A stretch of 64,000 bases of DNA, taken from positions 1 to 64,000 of the forward strand of contig JAPCYS010001234.1 of the NCBI GenBank assembly GCA_028641055.1. Direction: 5' to 3'. The notes below the pieces were generated by a model. It made no database searches and was not told the origin of the DNA. It was given only the letters and a program-made list of their open reading frames with translations. The DNA comes from Alopecurus myosuroides (taxonomy: Eukaryota; Streptophyta; Magnoliopsida; Poales; Poaceae). The position numbers were made by a program, and so were the translations under genes. Below, one piece after another: positions 11,048-24,049 of the stretch. Each line of letters opens with the position of its first letter. The stretch's first letter is position 1.

Positions 11048-14000
11048 TTTGTGTATTATCTACACAATAAACAACTAAGAAACTGCCAAGAAACTTGCTT
11101 CTTACAACAAAGAAGTTGTTGTCTCAACTCAACTAAAATATCTCATTGTTCTTCCTACAGCTACAAGTTGTTTTCTCAACTAAAATGCCTAAGCAAAACT
11201 TGAAAATATGATACAAATTGTACAGCTAACAATATGTTATGAACAAGCATAGTTGTACAAATCTCACTGATGCGGTAGCTGGAGCTGCTGCAGGAGTAGT
11301 CACCACCGCCAGTTCATCGGAGCGTGGTCGTGGTGGCCTTGCCGACGTGTAGCGCAGCGAAGCTGTGACAACTGTAGGCGACGCCGACCTACAGGCGGAT
11401 GGAGCATGTTGCTTCTCCATGGTGTGGTGGCTGTTGCGGTGTCAACCGTCGGCGAGGACCGGGCGATGCAGCGATGGAGAAGAAACAGGGCCGGGAATCG
11501 AAGGTCGGGGCCAAAGAGGATGTGGGCCGGAGAGGTCGGGGCTGACGAAGACGGGGGCCGGAGAGGTCGGGGCCGACGAGGACGGGTGCCGATGAAGACG
11601 CCCCTCTTAGAGAGACACACCGCAACACACACATGCATGCACCCACACACGCTCGTGCGCGTGCACACACACCCACACTAACGCCTTTCACCCAGTTCGA
11701 AAGCACTGCTCCACTTAACAGGTTTTCCTCATCACACCTTCCTCCGTGCACAGCAGATCGGGACAGTAGACCTTTGAAACGACAGGTGATAAGAATTTTT
11801 GCACTGAAATGTCTCTCTCTGACAACAAAAACACATGTTCCTCTTCTTACCTTATGTGACCTTACATCATTAGTTTGACATCATGATTCGGATATTCCTA
11901 CTAGCAACCTGTTTAGACTTGATGCCTCGGTGCTCTCTCTTATATCGCATGGCTACTTAAATATCTAATTTAATATTCATGTTTTATCTACTTTAATAAG
12001 GACTAAATAGTGTGGAATATTTCTAATGTTTCCAACAACTACAACTAACCATTACACGTTCGTAACATCATTTACTAACCTCAGTTATGCAAGTACATCA
12101 ACTTAGTTTATGTCTCCTCCATTCCATGAATATGAACGGATGTTCGCATAATGACCTGTGTGAAATTTTCATTCTCTCTGTTGATAATTTGTTTATTCTA
12201 TGTGTGCCAATTTGGCATGATTATATTATTATGATTGGGTAGGATCTTCCTCGTGCATCATTTTCTTTGGCTTCTATAATTTATTCGGACCTCGTCACGA
12301 GCCTATTTTTTTTATATTCATGTCACCAAGTCTCTCGGTGACAAAGAAGTGGGGTAAAACCTGAATGGGGGATATGTACTAGGCGAAACTCTAGGGGGTA
12401 GAATATGGTAGACTTACCCTTTAGTTCAGCGACATGGATGAAGTGGAGTAACCGAAAACTGAAGTAGTTTGGGATTTTCATCGTCGAGGTATCATTAGGG
12501 AGCGCCAGGCGAGAGTTGTGGTGGAAAGGAGCGAGAATTTGATGTTGTATAAGTGCATCATAGGTCCTGTTCCATGATAAAACATCGTCTAGCATATTTT
12601 TGTGGCGTGGGAAAAGGGGAAAAGGATATCATTTTAGAACGTGCGGCCACAAAATTTTAGGTGGGACTCGTGGGACACATGATGGAGTATACACATCTTA
12701 CAATAGATGGCATACAATCAGGCCGCCGAAGCCCTAAAATTACCATGGTGCATATTCTTGTGGTATTTTCCGATAGTATATTTGTTTTTGGCGGGGTCAC
12801 GCTGAGAGATCGGGAATGTAGTACATGGGAGACAAACATTTATACATGTTTGGGCCCCGATGAACAGTGTTCGTAAAGACCGTACTTCTATTTTTTGTGA
12901 CGGTTTTGTTGTGGGAAAGCGTGGTCCGTGTGGACAACCATTTGCTTTCGTGGGCCTACCCAGGGCCCATGACTCTGCTAGTAGGCCCCAAGTCTATCCT
13001 GATTGCGGGCACTATATGACGCTCATTATGAGTCCTATTAGGACTCGCCCACGTAACATCCATTAATGGGCCGGACCATTAAATTAAAGAAAAATGACAA
13101 TAAACTCATAGGAAAAGGGGGGACAAACCACAGACCTCACCCTTCAGCACTTACGAGCGGAACCACTGGGACGACCGATCGTTTCGGTATATTTTCTTCT
13201 TTTAAGCTTTTTATTGTCTCGTTATTTTCATTTTCATATTTTTCCATTTTGTTTTTTTTTCTTTTTTCTGTTTTATTATTTTTTTCTGTTAAATTTCGTT
13301 AAAATGAAAAAATCGTTTTTTGTCTAACTTTTTTATTCAGAATTTTTTTTTGTTCAAAGTAAAAACTGTTACAATTTGAATTTGTTCGGATAAAATTTTG
13401 TTAAAATTTTAAATTTGTTCAAATGAAAAACGTTCGGATTTAATTCTTTTCAAATTTGAGATTTGTTCATATGTAATATTTGTTCATGTATTGGGATCGT
13501 TCAAACTTAAAAAAATCATCATTTAAATTTTTTATTTATTTATTGTCATATGATTTTTTTACCAAAAAATTGAAAAAGAAAAAAATCTGTGTAACGAACG
13601 CATCACTGCTGAAACAAGAGCGAAGAGTGGTTACTTGTAACTACCAACCAGTGGGCCGGCCCAGTGTGGAGCTTGGCACGCGCGCGCGGGCGAGTTGGAG
13701 CATCCAACTCGCTTTAAGCGTTACATAGGGAAACCCATCCTGATCGCAGAGAGGTGTTGCCAATGTATTTGGGCCGGCCGAACGAAGATGTCGTCTCCAA
13801 TGCCCCAAAATAAATGACGTCCTTCGTTTGGTGTCGAAGCGGAGGCCGCAAAGATGTCTTGCAGTCCGTACCACGCTAGATAAAGGTACAATTTTTATGT
13901 GGCAGAGGGTCGCCCTGTTAATCACCATGTTGCAAAGATACACAACAGTGACAAGCCATAACTGATGTCCTGGCACCCCGGCCTGAGGAAAATGAAAAAG

Positions 14001-14070
14001 TCATATTCCTTTGGGATCGATCGTTAATGTTGTCTGTGCATCACACTGCCTCTCGAGTCTTTTTTAGACT
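11048..14070. other. Unassigned repeat-like DNA
   Basis: I see no supportable gene. Contents are an AT-rich stretch after the hAT remnant (11048-11220), the GC-rich minisatellite region, AT-rich DNA (11880-12300), a moderately GC segment (12310-13060), a strong T-rich tract (13190-13330) and a segment with GGGCCGGCCC-type palindromes near 13653. Short open frames exist but have no recognisable motif. Confidence 0.4.
11525..11586. repeat. 31-bp GC-rich minisatellite, two units
   Basis: Two adjacent 31-base units begin GGCCGGAGAGGTCGGGG (11525-11555 and 11556-11586) and differ at two positions. They lie in a GC-rich stretch (11250-11600), followed by a CA-rich tract at about 11615-11690. No convincing protein was recognised. 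Confidence 0.7.
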
Positions 14071-14079
14071 TTGCACCAG

Positions 14080-14868
14080 TTAAAGGGACTAGTGGCGGTG
14101 GTGATGAGGTTATGGCAACCTAGTTTCTTTGGGTGGACAGGCTTTTGGAGTGGGATCAGACTTTTGCTAGGGAGGTGGTGGTTTCCGGTGACCTCTATGC
14201 GCGGCGCGGGATTTTGGCGCTTGGAGCGGCGTCCGAGGACTTTCGACAGTGGTGGAAATCTTGGCCATTTTCCTTGACGATGGCGGATCTTCTCTTCGGT
14301 GATATCACTAGCTCGATGAGTTGTGGTCGATGGCGGTATAAGACGTCTTCTAATGTGACCTTGGTGTTACGAGGTCGGTCGCAGTATAAGACACCCCCTC
14401 CACTTCAAGATCGGGTTCGGTTCGACTCAACAGGTGCTAAGCCCGACAGTTTAGGCGGAGTTATCAAGTTATGGCTAGTGGTGGTGGCGATGCACGACAT
14501 CTCACGCAGAGTCATCAAGTCATAACTTATCCTAGTAGGTGGTAAGAACGATGTCTCCTCTGCGGTGTCAAATCATACAGCTTGCAGCCCGATCGAAAGT
14601 GGTGCGGCAATGGTTGTAGGTGTGGTGATGTGCATCATCATTAACCTCTAGTTTCTCCTCTAGCATCGATCGTCATCTGTTTAGCGAGATCGATTTGTTC
14701 TTGAATTTTTTTCGTAAAAGTTGTGTTGGTGATAGCTCGGTGGAGTACTCTCGCGCTACATGAGGTTTCGGGTTTGTTTCCTTTTATATCTTGTGCATTT
14801 TTACAGTAATATGAAGTCTATGTAGATCGCTTCGATAGAGATCGGACATCTTCCCCTTTCCGAAAAAT
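14080..14868 (+). mobile_element. Probable 5'-truncated LINE-like retroposon tail
   Basis: The plus strand shows a GC-rich body followed by a tail reading ATGAAGTCTATGTAGATCGC and ending CCCTTTCCGAAAAATA. This style is shared by many Triticeae RIX/LINE-derived tails. No target duplication was found and the left boundary is a guess. No coding domain is visible. Confidence 0.35.
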
Positions 14869-15479
14869 ATCAATCATTGGACCTCATGTGCTTGTCACCG
14901 AAAACATAATCTGTGTCACTCTCTGACGGGTGCCTACGGCCCATCATTAACGATTGTTTAGTGAACGCCTTTTTCCATACATAGATCAACGTCACTCAGT
15001 GACCGGGTGAAAGTTGGACTTCCACTAAACCCCAAGCCACCATGTGCATGTGGCTGGCGTCAAGACGGCTTCGCTGTTGCCGCCTGCAGGGCGGGACAAA
15101 TGAACCTGCCCAGTTAGCTTCTCCCTCCCCCCCCCCCACCCCTCCTCCCCTTTTCAGTAATTTTTTTGAACAAAATTAAAAGTAAACAGAAATAAATTTA
15201 AACAAAAAAGCGCCCAACAATAAAAATTGAACAAAACAAATTGAAAAAAACAAAAAATACACGGACCCGTGAAAATGGGCCGGCCCATCGAGCGCGCCCC
15301 AACCCAAACGTAAACGGGCCAGCTCATTGCATTGGCCTTAGCAGCAGCAGGCTATATCCCATAGGCGGCCCATCCTCGGCAGCATAAGGGCATCTCCCAA
15401 ATCTTCTCAAAAGAAGAAATGGCAGTTTCCAACCAGATATTCGATCTTAACACATACAGTATGTATATTTTACCTACCT
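14869..15479. other. Unassigned intergenic stretch
   Basis: No gene is seen. It contains a C-rich tract (15123-15140), A-rich DNA (15170-15270) and a GGGCCGGCCC palindrome near 15279. Its right part adjoins the start of the repeated segment. Confidence 0.4.
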
Positions 15480-16652
15480 ATATCAATGCTTCAAATATGT
15501 GTGTATGGATGTGTTTGCATGTCGGCTACAGTCTGAAATCTGCATGAGAATTTCTGGCTTGCTGCGTTTAGCGGGAAAAGGGACAAAGCAAGGCTTTGGC
15601 CCTTGCTTTGGCCCTTCCCAATCAAGAGTCGGATAATTTAAGCGGCCAGTAGGTGCGTTGTGAGCTAAGTGAGGCAACCATCGGGGAGACGATGATGCCA
15701 TGGATAATTCTCAAGCAAAGTCAAGGGAAGATTTCTTTTTTTTTCTTTTGAGGGAAAGGCATATAACATCTTCTTTTTCGGGCAGCCTTGATTTGGCTTA
15801 ACGCGGGCATCACAGGCCCGTCCCGTTCCGTTGCTCTGTACCGTAGCTTCCGGATTCCCGCCGTTAACTTATGGCTGCCGACGGCGTTCGGGTCAGTTAC
15901 CGACGTCGACCTGATCGATAACAGAGACACTCGATCACGTATGGTAATGGTAACCTGTAAAACTTTAATCACAGTCAAATTAGTACTATATGTAAATAAA
16001 TCGTGTAATATACAAACTCTAATCTCTTGATATGTATGGGAGGGGATGTGACGTTTTCTTCGTCGTGACATGATGATCCATTGACACGTCGTATTGTTCT
16101 GATATTTTCATGTCAGCTTCAACTAGGCCGACCAGGGAATTCTCCTTCCATTGGAACGGAATCTACCTACTTAATTGACGTCTTCTGGCTTTGCAAAACT
16201 CACACAAGTCGATTAGGGATCAACGATCAGTTCGCAGTCCACTAGCTAGCTGGTAGATTCAGCTAAAACTCTCCCAACGCCAGCCTGGTCACTTAGTCAA
16301 CTTTGTTTTAAAAACTAATTAGCCAAATCTAAATCAAGCTGTCTCTGTCAGGCGACGCAAATACGACTTCGTTAACTATTCTGCAACTAGTATGTACGAT
16401 ATATTAACGCTCGGCTTGCTCTACTGTGACAGTTGATCAGCCAACTTAATTAGCTAAACATATCTTTCGACAAACTGTGACCCCGTTAGTACGCATACAG
16501 CTACGCAAGATCGATCCAGCAGCCAATCCACGGCCACAAGGCCACTGCTAATTTCAAAGCCGCGCTAATAGTTAATTTCTGAGCTCTGTTCTTAATATGC
16601 TTCTCTTAGCTGGCCTAGGGTCTCAAGATTCTAGCTAATGTACATAGTACCA
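15480..16652. repeat. Segmental repeat, copy 1, left part
   Basis: Non-coding DNA that recurs with substitutions and indels at about 47640-48670 and about 61300-61850. Anchors are CTGCATGA then CTTGCTGCGTT (15537-15568, against 47706-47726); GGATAATTTAAGC (15632, against 47777); CTCAAGC-type repeats followed by GGCTTAACG (15790, against 47960 and 61660); AGTTACCG (15894, against 48002 and 61788); and CAGCT(T/C)CAACTAGGCC(G/C)ACC (16114, against 48608). It is not a recognised mobile element and no gene was found in it. Confidence 0.7.
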
Positions 16653-16655
16653 TTA

Positions 16656-17730
16656 GAGTGTCTCTAGTTGACCCGTCATACTCATATCTCGTGTGGAAAA
16701 AAATAACCAAAGCTCTACCGTTTTGCGCGAAAAAATCGAGCCGAACCACGAATAGACACAGCATCTGATCTCAGCCTTTAAAAAAACTGAAGGATAAGGA
16801 AAAAGAACCCACCCACACCCGCGACCCGCGAAAACAAACATTCTGCGGCCGGCACGTTGGTGTCATGTATTGGGAGAAAACCCTTGACCGAAGGGACATT
16901 TCAGCTGCGTGAATTCCGTCCTCATTCCTCAGCCAACCGCTGTCCTCCCCGCCGATTTCAATTTCGGTCAATAATCGTTGATATCTTGCAGTGGGAAGGC
17001 GTGTCCACCAACTCGGGAAGCGCCACCCCGCGTCGACCGCTTCTGACCGATTCGTTGCCGCCACCTCGAATACACCGATGAGTGGTTCTCTATTCGATGG
17101 AGTCTGCGGATGATTTGTAGTTCATACTAGTTTCCTTCCGCATTGTAGATGGATTTGAGGCCGTGAGAGGAAGTTTTGCTTGGCACTTATCTTTCTCCGA
17201 GGACTCGGATATAGAGACCTTACTCGACAACCACCAGGAGCAAATGGTAGTGATCGCTCTCGCCATGAAGGAGTTCGACGATAGGAAGATTGAGGACTCA
17301 AAAACCCACACCCAAAATTCAGTAGGATCGCATTGAGCATTTTTGTTCATTTAAAATGTGTGATTTGTACCATTATATGTAGGACATTTTTTATTCATTT
17401 GATTTTATTCAGCGGAATAATTCTTGTATTGGATTACTCTTTAATTATTTGATTTGAACCATTATTTAATTTGAATTATTGTTGTATTGTAAAATTAACA
17501 ATAGTCGTATTTTAGTTCATACTAGTTTCATATTTGAATAAAGTCATATGCCACATATGTGTTCAGATGGTGAAACATGTGTGTTTTGAGGGCTGGTTTT
17601 GGCTGTGGCAGAACATGTCGTGCGAAGCTGAGCGGTAAAATGCATAGACAGGAATCAAAACATGTATTAATTCCGCGCCCTTATCACGGCTTTAGAGGCC
17701 CGCGCGATAAGGGATTTACTAGAGATGCTC
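16656..17730. mobile_element. PIF/Harbinger-like non-autonomous DNA transposon
   Basis: Inverted ends GAGTGTCTCTAGTTGACCC (left) and, read on the opposite strand, GAGCATCTCTAGTAAATCCC (right) are flanked by TTA at 16653-16655 and 17731-17733. A TTA/TAA duplication with these GAGCATCTCTAG-type ends is characteristic of PIF/Harbinger. The 1075-base interior has no transposase; short frames inside show no motif. Confidence 0.75.
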
Positions 17731-17785
17731 TTAGTAGTTGTTGCTACCTAGCTCCGAGATGAATTTGGTACCTCATGTGCGAAAT

Positions 17786-18950
17786 ATTTTTGATAAAGGA
17801 AATATATTAATATTGAGGAGATGCCAATTACACCTAGCGTCAGCAACAACGAAATGTTCTAATGACATTTTTGATGCACACAACCGAATAACAAAAAAAA
17901 CATATCCTAGAGTGATACAAACCTTGTAGCCGGAAAACAAACCACTACCAAGGCAGTACCCGGAGTCTAAACTCTCCAAAATCGATGTCTCCAAGAAGAA
18001 AACAGTGAACAGGCGCCATCGTCGCCCGATCATAGACCTTAGATTTTTCACCCCTGGAGAAAGCCCGCACAAACAAAATAACGCCCGCAAAAAGGTCATT
18101 GCCAGACATAACCAATTAAGGTCAGAATTTGAATTTTCACCCTGAAAGATAAGACTTTGTATTCTTCATGTGCCGCCACCCTTGCTTCCTAATGCGGCAA
18201 AACAATATCCTCATCGCCTCGAAGACTCAGTCCGCCATTATTAGACCGAGGACCTCAACCGCCATGACATTTTTTGCCACTATCCTCACCATGAAAATCG
18301 AAAACCGACAGTATCCGTGATGACAACCGAGAGTGGAGCTTCGCGTCACTCTCCCTTGATGCTGCACGTCCAGAAAAATGGTTCACATGACTGAATTTGA
18401 TCAGATCCTGCAATCTATAGGCATCAACTACCCAATGGAGATCGACGGTGGAGCCTTCTGAAATTCGTCACCGGCCAAATTAATTAGGTGGGGATCAAGC
18501 AGAACACCATCCTAACGCGAGAAGAGCCAAAGAAACACCTCTTTTATTCGAACTAGACCAACAGGCAATAGCCAATGCAGCCTCATTGTGACAATCGCAC
18601 CACGCGGAGACCACGAGCATGGACAAGCATCAACAACGCTAGAAGGGCAGGAGTGGCCAAGGAGGAACAAAGTGTGTCGGCGCAGCCAACATCCACCGTA
18701 CCATGCTCGGATAAATCGACGTTGAGCGCCGCCGGCAAACACCGTGTGCAACCCTAGGCCTGACCACCTTGGGCGGCCGTCATGGTCACCATCTCGTCGA
18801 AAACCGGAGCCCTCGTCCCGGATTCCTAACTCTGCCGCCACGGGAGACGACCAGAGGTCCCCCACCCCATCGAGAATAGGGGCCTCCACCACCGTGATAG
18901 AAGCCGATGGCAGCGAAGGAGGAATGCAGAGGAGACTATGTGGCAGCACT
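17786..18950 (-). mobile_element. Probable minus-strand LINE-like retroposon
   Basis: Read on the minus strand, a GC-rich body (18950-18200) passes into a tail ending TATTAATATATTTCCTTTATC followed by a short A run (T run at 17786-17790). This antisense profile, with a plus-strand ACACCTAGCGTCAGCAACAACG segment near 17830, is typical of an abundant Triticeae RIX-like family. The right boundary and target duplication were not found. Confidence 0.4.
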
Positions 18951-19482
18951 AGGGTTAATACTACCACTCCACTACCAAGATGGATGCACCATGAAGTACA
19001 AGTTTGTGACAGAATAGGATCACATGCATGAAGATGCGGGGCCAGCAGTACTCTGCTTGCTGGCTTCATAAATGCTGACGAGGCACATTGCAATCAGGTG
19101 AAAAAACATAGAATTGACCTTGGGGACAATGTTCAGCACAAAATGGACCTAGAGCGAAACAAATTTCGAATCTGACCCATTAGGGTAGCGCCCAACACCG
19201 CGGCGCGGTGCCTCATAGGGTAGCTCCCCCTGATCCGGCGCGATGCAATTCGCCACGTAGGCCAGGCGGGGCCCAGGTGCGGTAAGGTAGCGCTGCCTCG
19301 CTCGGCGCGGTGCCTAGGAGGGTAGCGCCGCGGCGCAGGGCGCGGTCCTCCCAGGATAAGAAAAAAGCCAGCCCGACCCCCCCCCTCTCTCCACTCCACT
19401 TGTTCTTCCTCCAATCGGGTTGACCCCATTTTCTCTCTCCCTCTCACTCCACCAAGTCACCCCACTCCCAAATCAATCAATT

Positions 19483-20098
19483 TCTTGGTCCATACTTGGT
19501 GGATTTTGGTCCCCTCTTTGTTCATCATGTGGATAAGGATTCTTTTTTGAGAGGGAATGTTGACCATGACCCGGAGGAGGTTGTGTTGATGTTTGATCGT
19601 AATCCTAGCTATGCCGAGGTAGTGGAAAAAGTGAGGATTGAAATTAAATTGGATGGAGCCAAATGATGTAGTTGAATTGGTGGGAAGGCATAATGTTGGC
19701 ACCGGGATGCACTCTCGTTGGAAGATCATGCCTCTCAACTCCGAGTCATGTTGGAGTGCTTTCAAGGAGATTATGGTCTCTTTATAGTCACCGCCGCCCC
19801 TTTGTGCCTATTCAAGTGGATAGACCTAGTTCAAGATAGCTACCAGAAGCACGAGGTGGAATGGGAGGTTCTTTACACTCGTTCTCGTTTAGATGAGAAC
19901 AAACATGACGAGGAGAGAAAGAAGAGGATGAGGTAACGCAAGGAGAAAGAAAGGTTGGATAAAGAAAAGAAGAAATGTGAAGAGAAGTGGGCTCGTGAGG
20001 CGGAGAGGTCAAAAAAGCGTGAGATAGCTCGCGGTGCACAAGAGGAGTGGGCTCGTGAGAATGATTCGGCTAAACGCAAGGGAAAAAATGTGATGTGA
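19483..20098 (+). pseudogene. MuDR-like transposase N- and C-terminal remnants
   Basis: Plus-strand translation gives VDFGPLFVHHVDKDSF, then NVDHDPEEVVLMFDRNPSYAE and VEKVRIE (19483-19650). After a frameshift near 19655 come WMEPNDVVELVGRHNVGTGM and a segment to KEIMVSL (about 19785). This resembles the N-terminal region of grass MULE transposases. It is followed in other frames by WEVLYTRSRLDENKHDEER and a highly charged KKREIARGAQEEW tail ending at 20098. The catalytic DDE region and zinc knuckle are absent, so this looks like an internally deleted transposase gene with at least two frameshifts. Identification is from memory of the family pattern, not from a search. Confidence 0.5.
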
Positions 20099-20377
20099 CC
20101 CTTGTGCAAAAGAGGAGTGTGGCAAGAACTATGTATCATGAACTAGGTGTGGTGAACTAAGTGGCAAGAATTCGAATTTGAACTTGTAATACGGTGAATT
20201 CTTAGTTTGTTCTTGAGTTGGATTGTTATTTGTTGTTTGGTGAAAATTTCCTGTCATTTTTTAACTGCATTGCAAAGTTCCATATGTGCTAACTTGTGTG
20301 TGTAAAATAAGTGAAAACAAGATTCAAATGTCCATGGCAGATAGGGTAGCGCCGGGTGAAGAGGAGCGGAGATGGAG

Positions 20378-20820
20378 AGGGTAGCGCCGCGTAACGGGGT
20401 GCGGTGGTCTGTAGCGTTTTTTCGAACAAATAACAGAGAGCAAACAGAGGGGGCTACCCCCCCCCCCCCCGCGTCGCCAAAACGGCTAAGTGAGGGAGGG
20501 TAGCGCCCCTAGCCCGGCGCGGTGCCAGCACAGGACAACTCCACGCAACGGGGCGCGGTGCAGTGGAGGGCAGCTCCGCGTAACGTGGCGCGGTGGTCTG
20601 TAGCATTTTTTCGCTGAACTAACAGAGAGCGAACAGAGGGGGGCTACCCCCCCCCCGCGTCGCCAAAACGGCTAAGTGAGGGAGGGTAGCGCCCCTAGCT
20701 CGGCGCGGTGTGTCATTGGGCAACTCCACGCGACGTGGCGGTGGTATGGCAGCGCCGGGTCACGCGGCACGGTGCAGTGGAGGGCAGCGTCGCGCTCTGT
20801 GGCGCGGTGGTCTGTAACTT
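20378..20820. repeat. GC-rich tandem repeat of about 0.2 kb inside MULE
   Basis: The phrase GGTGGTCTGTAGC followed by TTTTTTCG recurs at 20401 and 20593, with a third GGTGGTCTGTAAC at 20807. Between them both units carry a polyC run (20457-20470 and 20649-20656) and GCGTCGCCAAAACGGCTAAG. Short GGTAGCGCC or CGGCGCGGTG motifs also recur near both MULE ends (19190-19330, 29270-29390). Confidence 0.75.
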
Positions 20821-20859
20821 TCCAGAAACCATTCCAAACAAAGCAATAGTTCCAGCTAC

Positions 20860-21120
20860 TGCGACGACGAAACAGTAATAATTCCAAACAAAGCAATAAA
20901 CAGTAATAATTCCAGAAACAAAACAATAATTCCATAATTTCCAGAATACTAGATAAACCATAAGTTCGATACACCAATCCATAATTTCCAGAATACTAGA
21001 TAAACCATAAGTTCGATACAATGACGAAATACAAGTCCATAGCAACGACGAAATACAAGTCCACAACGACAACTAGTCCATAACAACGATGAAATACAAG
21101 TCCACAAATAGTCCCTAAGT
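20860..21120. repeat. AT-rich short tandem repeats 3' of the PMD pseudogene
   Basis: CCATAATTTCCAGAATACTA followed by GATAAACCATAAGTTCGATA occurs twice (about 20932 and 20981). GACGAAATACAAGTCCA-type units recur at 21022-21105. The stretch lies just downstream of the minus-strand PMD pseudogene stop, so it may be its 3' untranslated region. Confidence 0.65.
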
Positions 21121-21124
21121 CCAT

Positions 21125-23681
21125 CTACTTCCTTCCCTTGCAGGTCCGAGTCAACTTCCTCGCCGGCGAGGATGGCGTGTCGGCATTCTTCCTCCTGCAT
21201 GATAGCTTCTTCCTCCTCTGGGGCAGCGACGGATGGACCTCAATCTCCTCCTTCTCCTCAGCCTGAACATCCTCCTCCTCGGCCTCAACTTCTTCCTCCT
21301 CCTCGATCTCATTCTCATTTTCCTCCACAACCATTTGGCCTTATTCTTGGACCTTAATCCAAAAGAACGTACATATGCACCCAAGTTCTCTTCCATTTCA
21401 TCGTCAACCTGAAACAAAAAGAAACAAAGCAGTCTCCATGAATACTAGAAACAAAGCCAATTATCTAGTGTCCTCGAGAGCCCATGCTTTATTCGAATTT
21501 ACTACCTAAAACATCTGGTGGATTAGAGGAGGAAGCACCGCCACAGAAAGGGGCCTCATGTCCTCGAGAGCCCGAGAAATCATTGCTTGGCTCGCGGCGT
21601 CGTTGGTACGACAACCAAGCATATGAGCCAATCCTCGTAACCGAGCGGCGCTACGCTGTGAGATTGAGAAGAAAATCTTAGTGATTCTTCAAAGAAAGAA
21701 TAAGTGGTATAGAGAGATTTTAACTTACTTTCACGTAAGCTAAGGGCGCTGTCACCCTTCTTAGTACAAGTGAAAGCGGCTGCTTCCTCGGCTTCCGCGG
21801 CTTGGATCTCTATCTCATTGCGCTGTAAAAATAAGAACTTTAGATCTCCGAATCTAAAATTATGAACACGGAAAAAATGGTTCGAATTACCATATAGTTG
21901 ATCATAGGTGCAAACTCGGTTCCGCGGCCCTCTCACTTACTTGTTATAGTTGACTGAGGCGCGACATCTGGAAGTTCAGCATCATCAAAGACTATATCCT
22001 CGAAAGCAGGAGGACATAGGGCCAGACGTCTCCGTGGATGAAACCAAGCGAGATAGGCATTAAATGCAGCTAACTCAAACGGGTCGTGATGACGTAGATA
22101 CATCTTGTTCTTGCTAGCCCTTACCACCCTTACTTTCCACTTGGAGACGTAATCACTATGGTGTTGATCCCATTTCAGCACCTTCTTCTGCCTTTTACGG
22201 TCCAACCTTCATATCAAATATATTAAGCGTTAGTGTTATGAAATGCATGGATTAGAATGGAAGAGAGGAAAGTTAGATTCTTACTCGTGTAACACAAACT
22301 TTGTGTCCTTCCATTGCAGCAGTGTAGTTTGGAGTAAACCAAATTGTGTCATCACTCGATGTGGCAAGTGGAGCTCAACTGCCCAGATGCATATCAGCGG
22401 GACCTTCAACAACGAAAGATATTCTTCCTCGGCACTTGGGTTTAGGTCGAACTGATTGTTTGTGTTTCCGAAATATTTCTGAGTGCCATAGATCTCCCAT
22501 GTCACCTACAACAGTATACAAGATTTAAAAATTAGAACAAACTCAACAACTATTACCTACACATTATGACAGAGCATGATATGACCAGCTATTACCTGCT
22601 TAGGGGTCAGCTCATCAAAATTGGTGTACCGCACATACTCCCTCTTTGTGTCACCTTTGAACTCCGCGACCTTATGCCACCAATACGCCCATGTAGCCCT
22701 ACGCAGCGGGTTGTCATGATCATCCCAAGGCGCCGATGTCATCCTTATCGGCCGTCCCACCGAAAAGTGTTTCCACATCCAAATAGAGAGTAGTACCAGT
22801 GGACCACCAATACCGGCCTGCGGTAAGGTCCTACGGCAAGCCTCGTCCAAACTGCACATAGAGACACACAAGTAAGTTTACAACTTTTCGAGACAGACAT
22901 GTAATTTAGAACATGAGAGTTCTTTGTATCCTGGCGATACAAGTACGCAAGCGCAGCCGACCCCCAGCTAAAATTTGTCACAGATAACGCCTTCAGCCAC
23001 ATCCAGGGCGCGTTCCTACCACCACTGTCAGCAAACAGAGTCCTCAAGATGACATATCACACGTATGCGCGTGCATACTGCTCAACGGTCTCCATGTCAG
23101 CATCGTCGGGGCATTTTCTAAATTCTTTCCTTATCCAAACAAATGTAGCGCCGACGGAGAGTCTATCCTTGCTTGGGTCTGTCTTCCCTGGTGGAACCTT
23201 ACAATGAGACTGAACATACCGTCACGCCAGTTCTTGGAATCTGTGCTGAAACAAACAGGATCTCCACGGATGGGGAGTGCCGTTATCATGGACACGTCCT
23301 GGAGAGTCACGGTCATCTCCCCGGTGCGGAGGTGAAAAGAGTGCGTCTCCGGCTTCCATCTGTCAACAAGAGCGGTGATGACAGCATGATTCATGTGCAT
23401 CTTGGTCCGAGTGACAAAAGAGATATATGACAGTAGTCCAAGTGTCTCGATGTACTCCGTATACCGCTCGTCGTATGGCATTTCCTTGTGTGAGGCCTCA
23501 TGGGCACGCAAACGAAGAGGGACACAGACCTACAAGAACAAATACAAGTTAGAACAATAAAATAGAAACTAGATACATATGAACAAACATAGTCAATATG
23601 GATTACCCTCTTTTGCTCCGTCATAAACATTCCACGGTGAGTGACATCATATTTATCCTCGATAAGATACTCGTCATCCAT
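21125..23681 (-). pseudogene. Plant mobile domain (PMD) gene captured in MULE
   Basis: A multi-exon minus-strand gene. Exon 1 (23681 to about 23609) encodes MDDEYLIEDKYDVTHRGMF. Exon 2 starts at 23529 after an AG acceptor and contains NHAVITALVDRWKPETHSF, RTGEMTVTLQDVSMITALPI and WRDGMFSL, the core of the plant mobile domain (aminotransferase-like/MAIN family). Later exons contain PLVLLSIWMWKHFSVGRPI (about 22800), then ATWAYWWHKV (about 22690), then VPLICIWAVELHLPHRVMTQ (about 22400), then VLKWDQHHSDYVSKW (about 22170), and an acidic/basic tail to 21125. GT donors are visible near 22596, 22282 and 21942. A frameshift near 23205 and a TGA near 23055 break exon 2. PMD proteins are frequently carried by grass Mutator elements; function here is lost. 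Confidence 0.8.
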
Positions 23682-24049
23682 CCTATAATTTTGCAAAATA
23701 GACAAACTAATAAGAGACATAGAGGATGCTAATTAATTTGACAAGATGCTCATATACACATTAGAAGAGACATAGAGGATCTTATAAGAGAAATATACCC
23801 ATAATCCACACATAGACATTACACCGGAGAGCACTAAAATTTATGTGTCATAGACATAGACAACCTAATATATTACACACATATCTCATATACAAGTCAT
23901 ATATATCTTTACCTAACAATAAAGGCATTAAGGTTTCTGCCAAAATTTTCGTCCAACATAAAATGACCGATTTGCCCCTACTTGATGATGAAATTACAAA
24001 CAATGCCACCGCTTAAGTCTCCAAGAGAACGAATCGTTTTTTCCTTTCT

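Noticed and set aside
18512..19093. 193-codon minus-strand frame as a host gene
   Set aside because: It lies in sequence with the profile of a LINE-like retroposon body, overlaps the MULE target site and has no domain.
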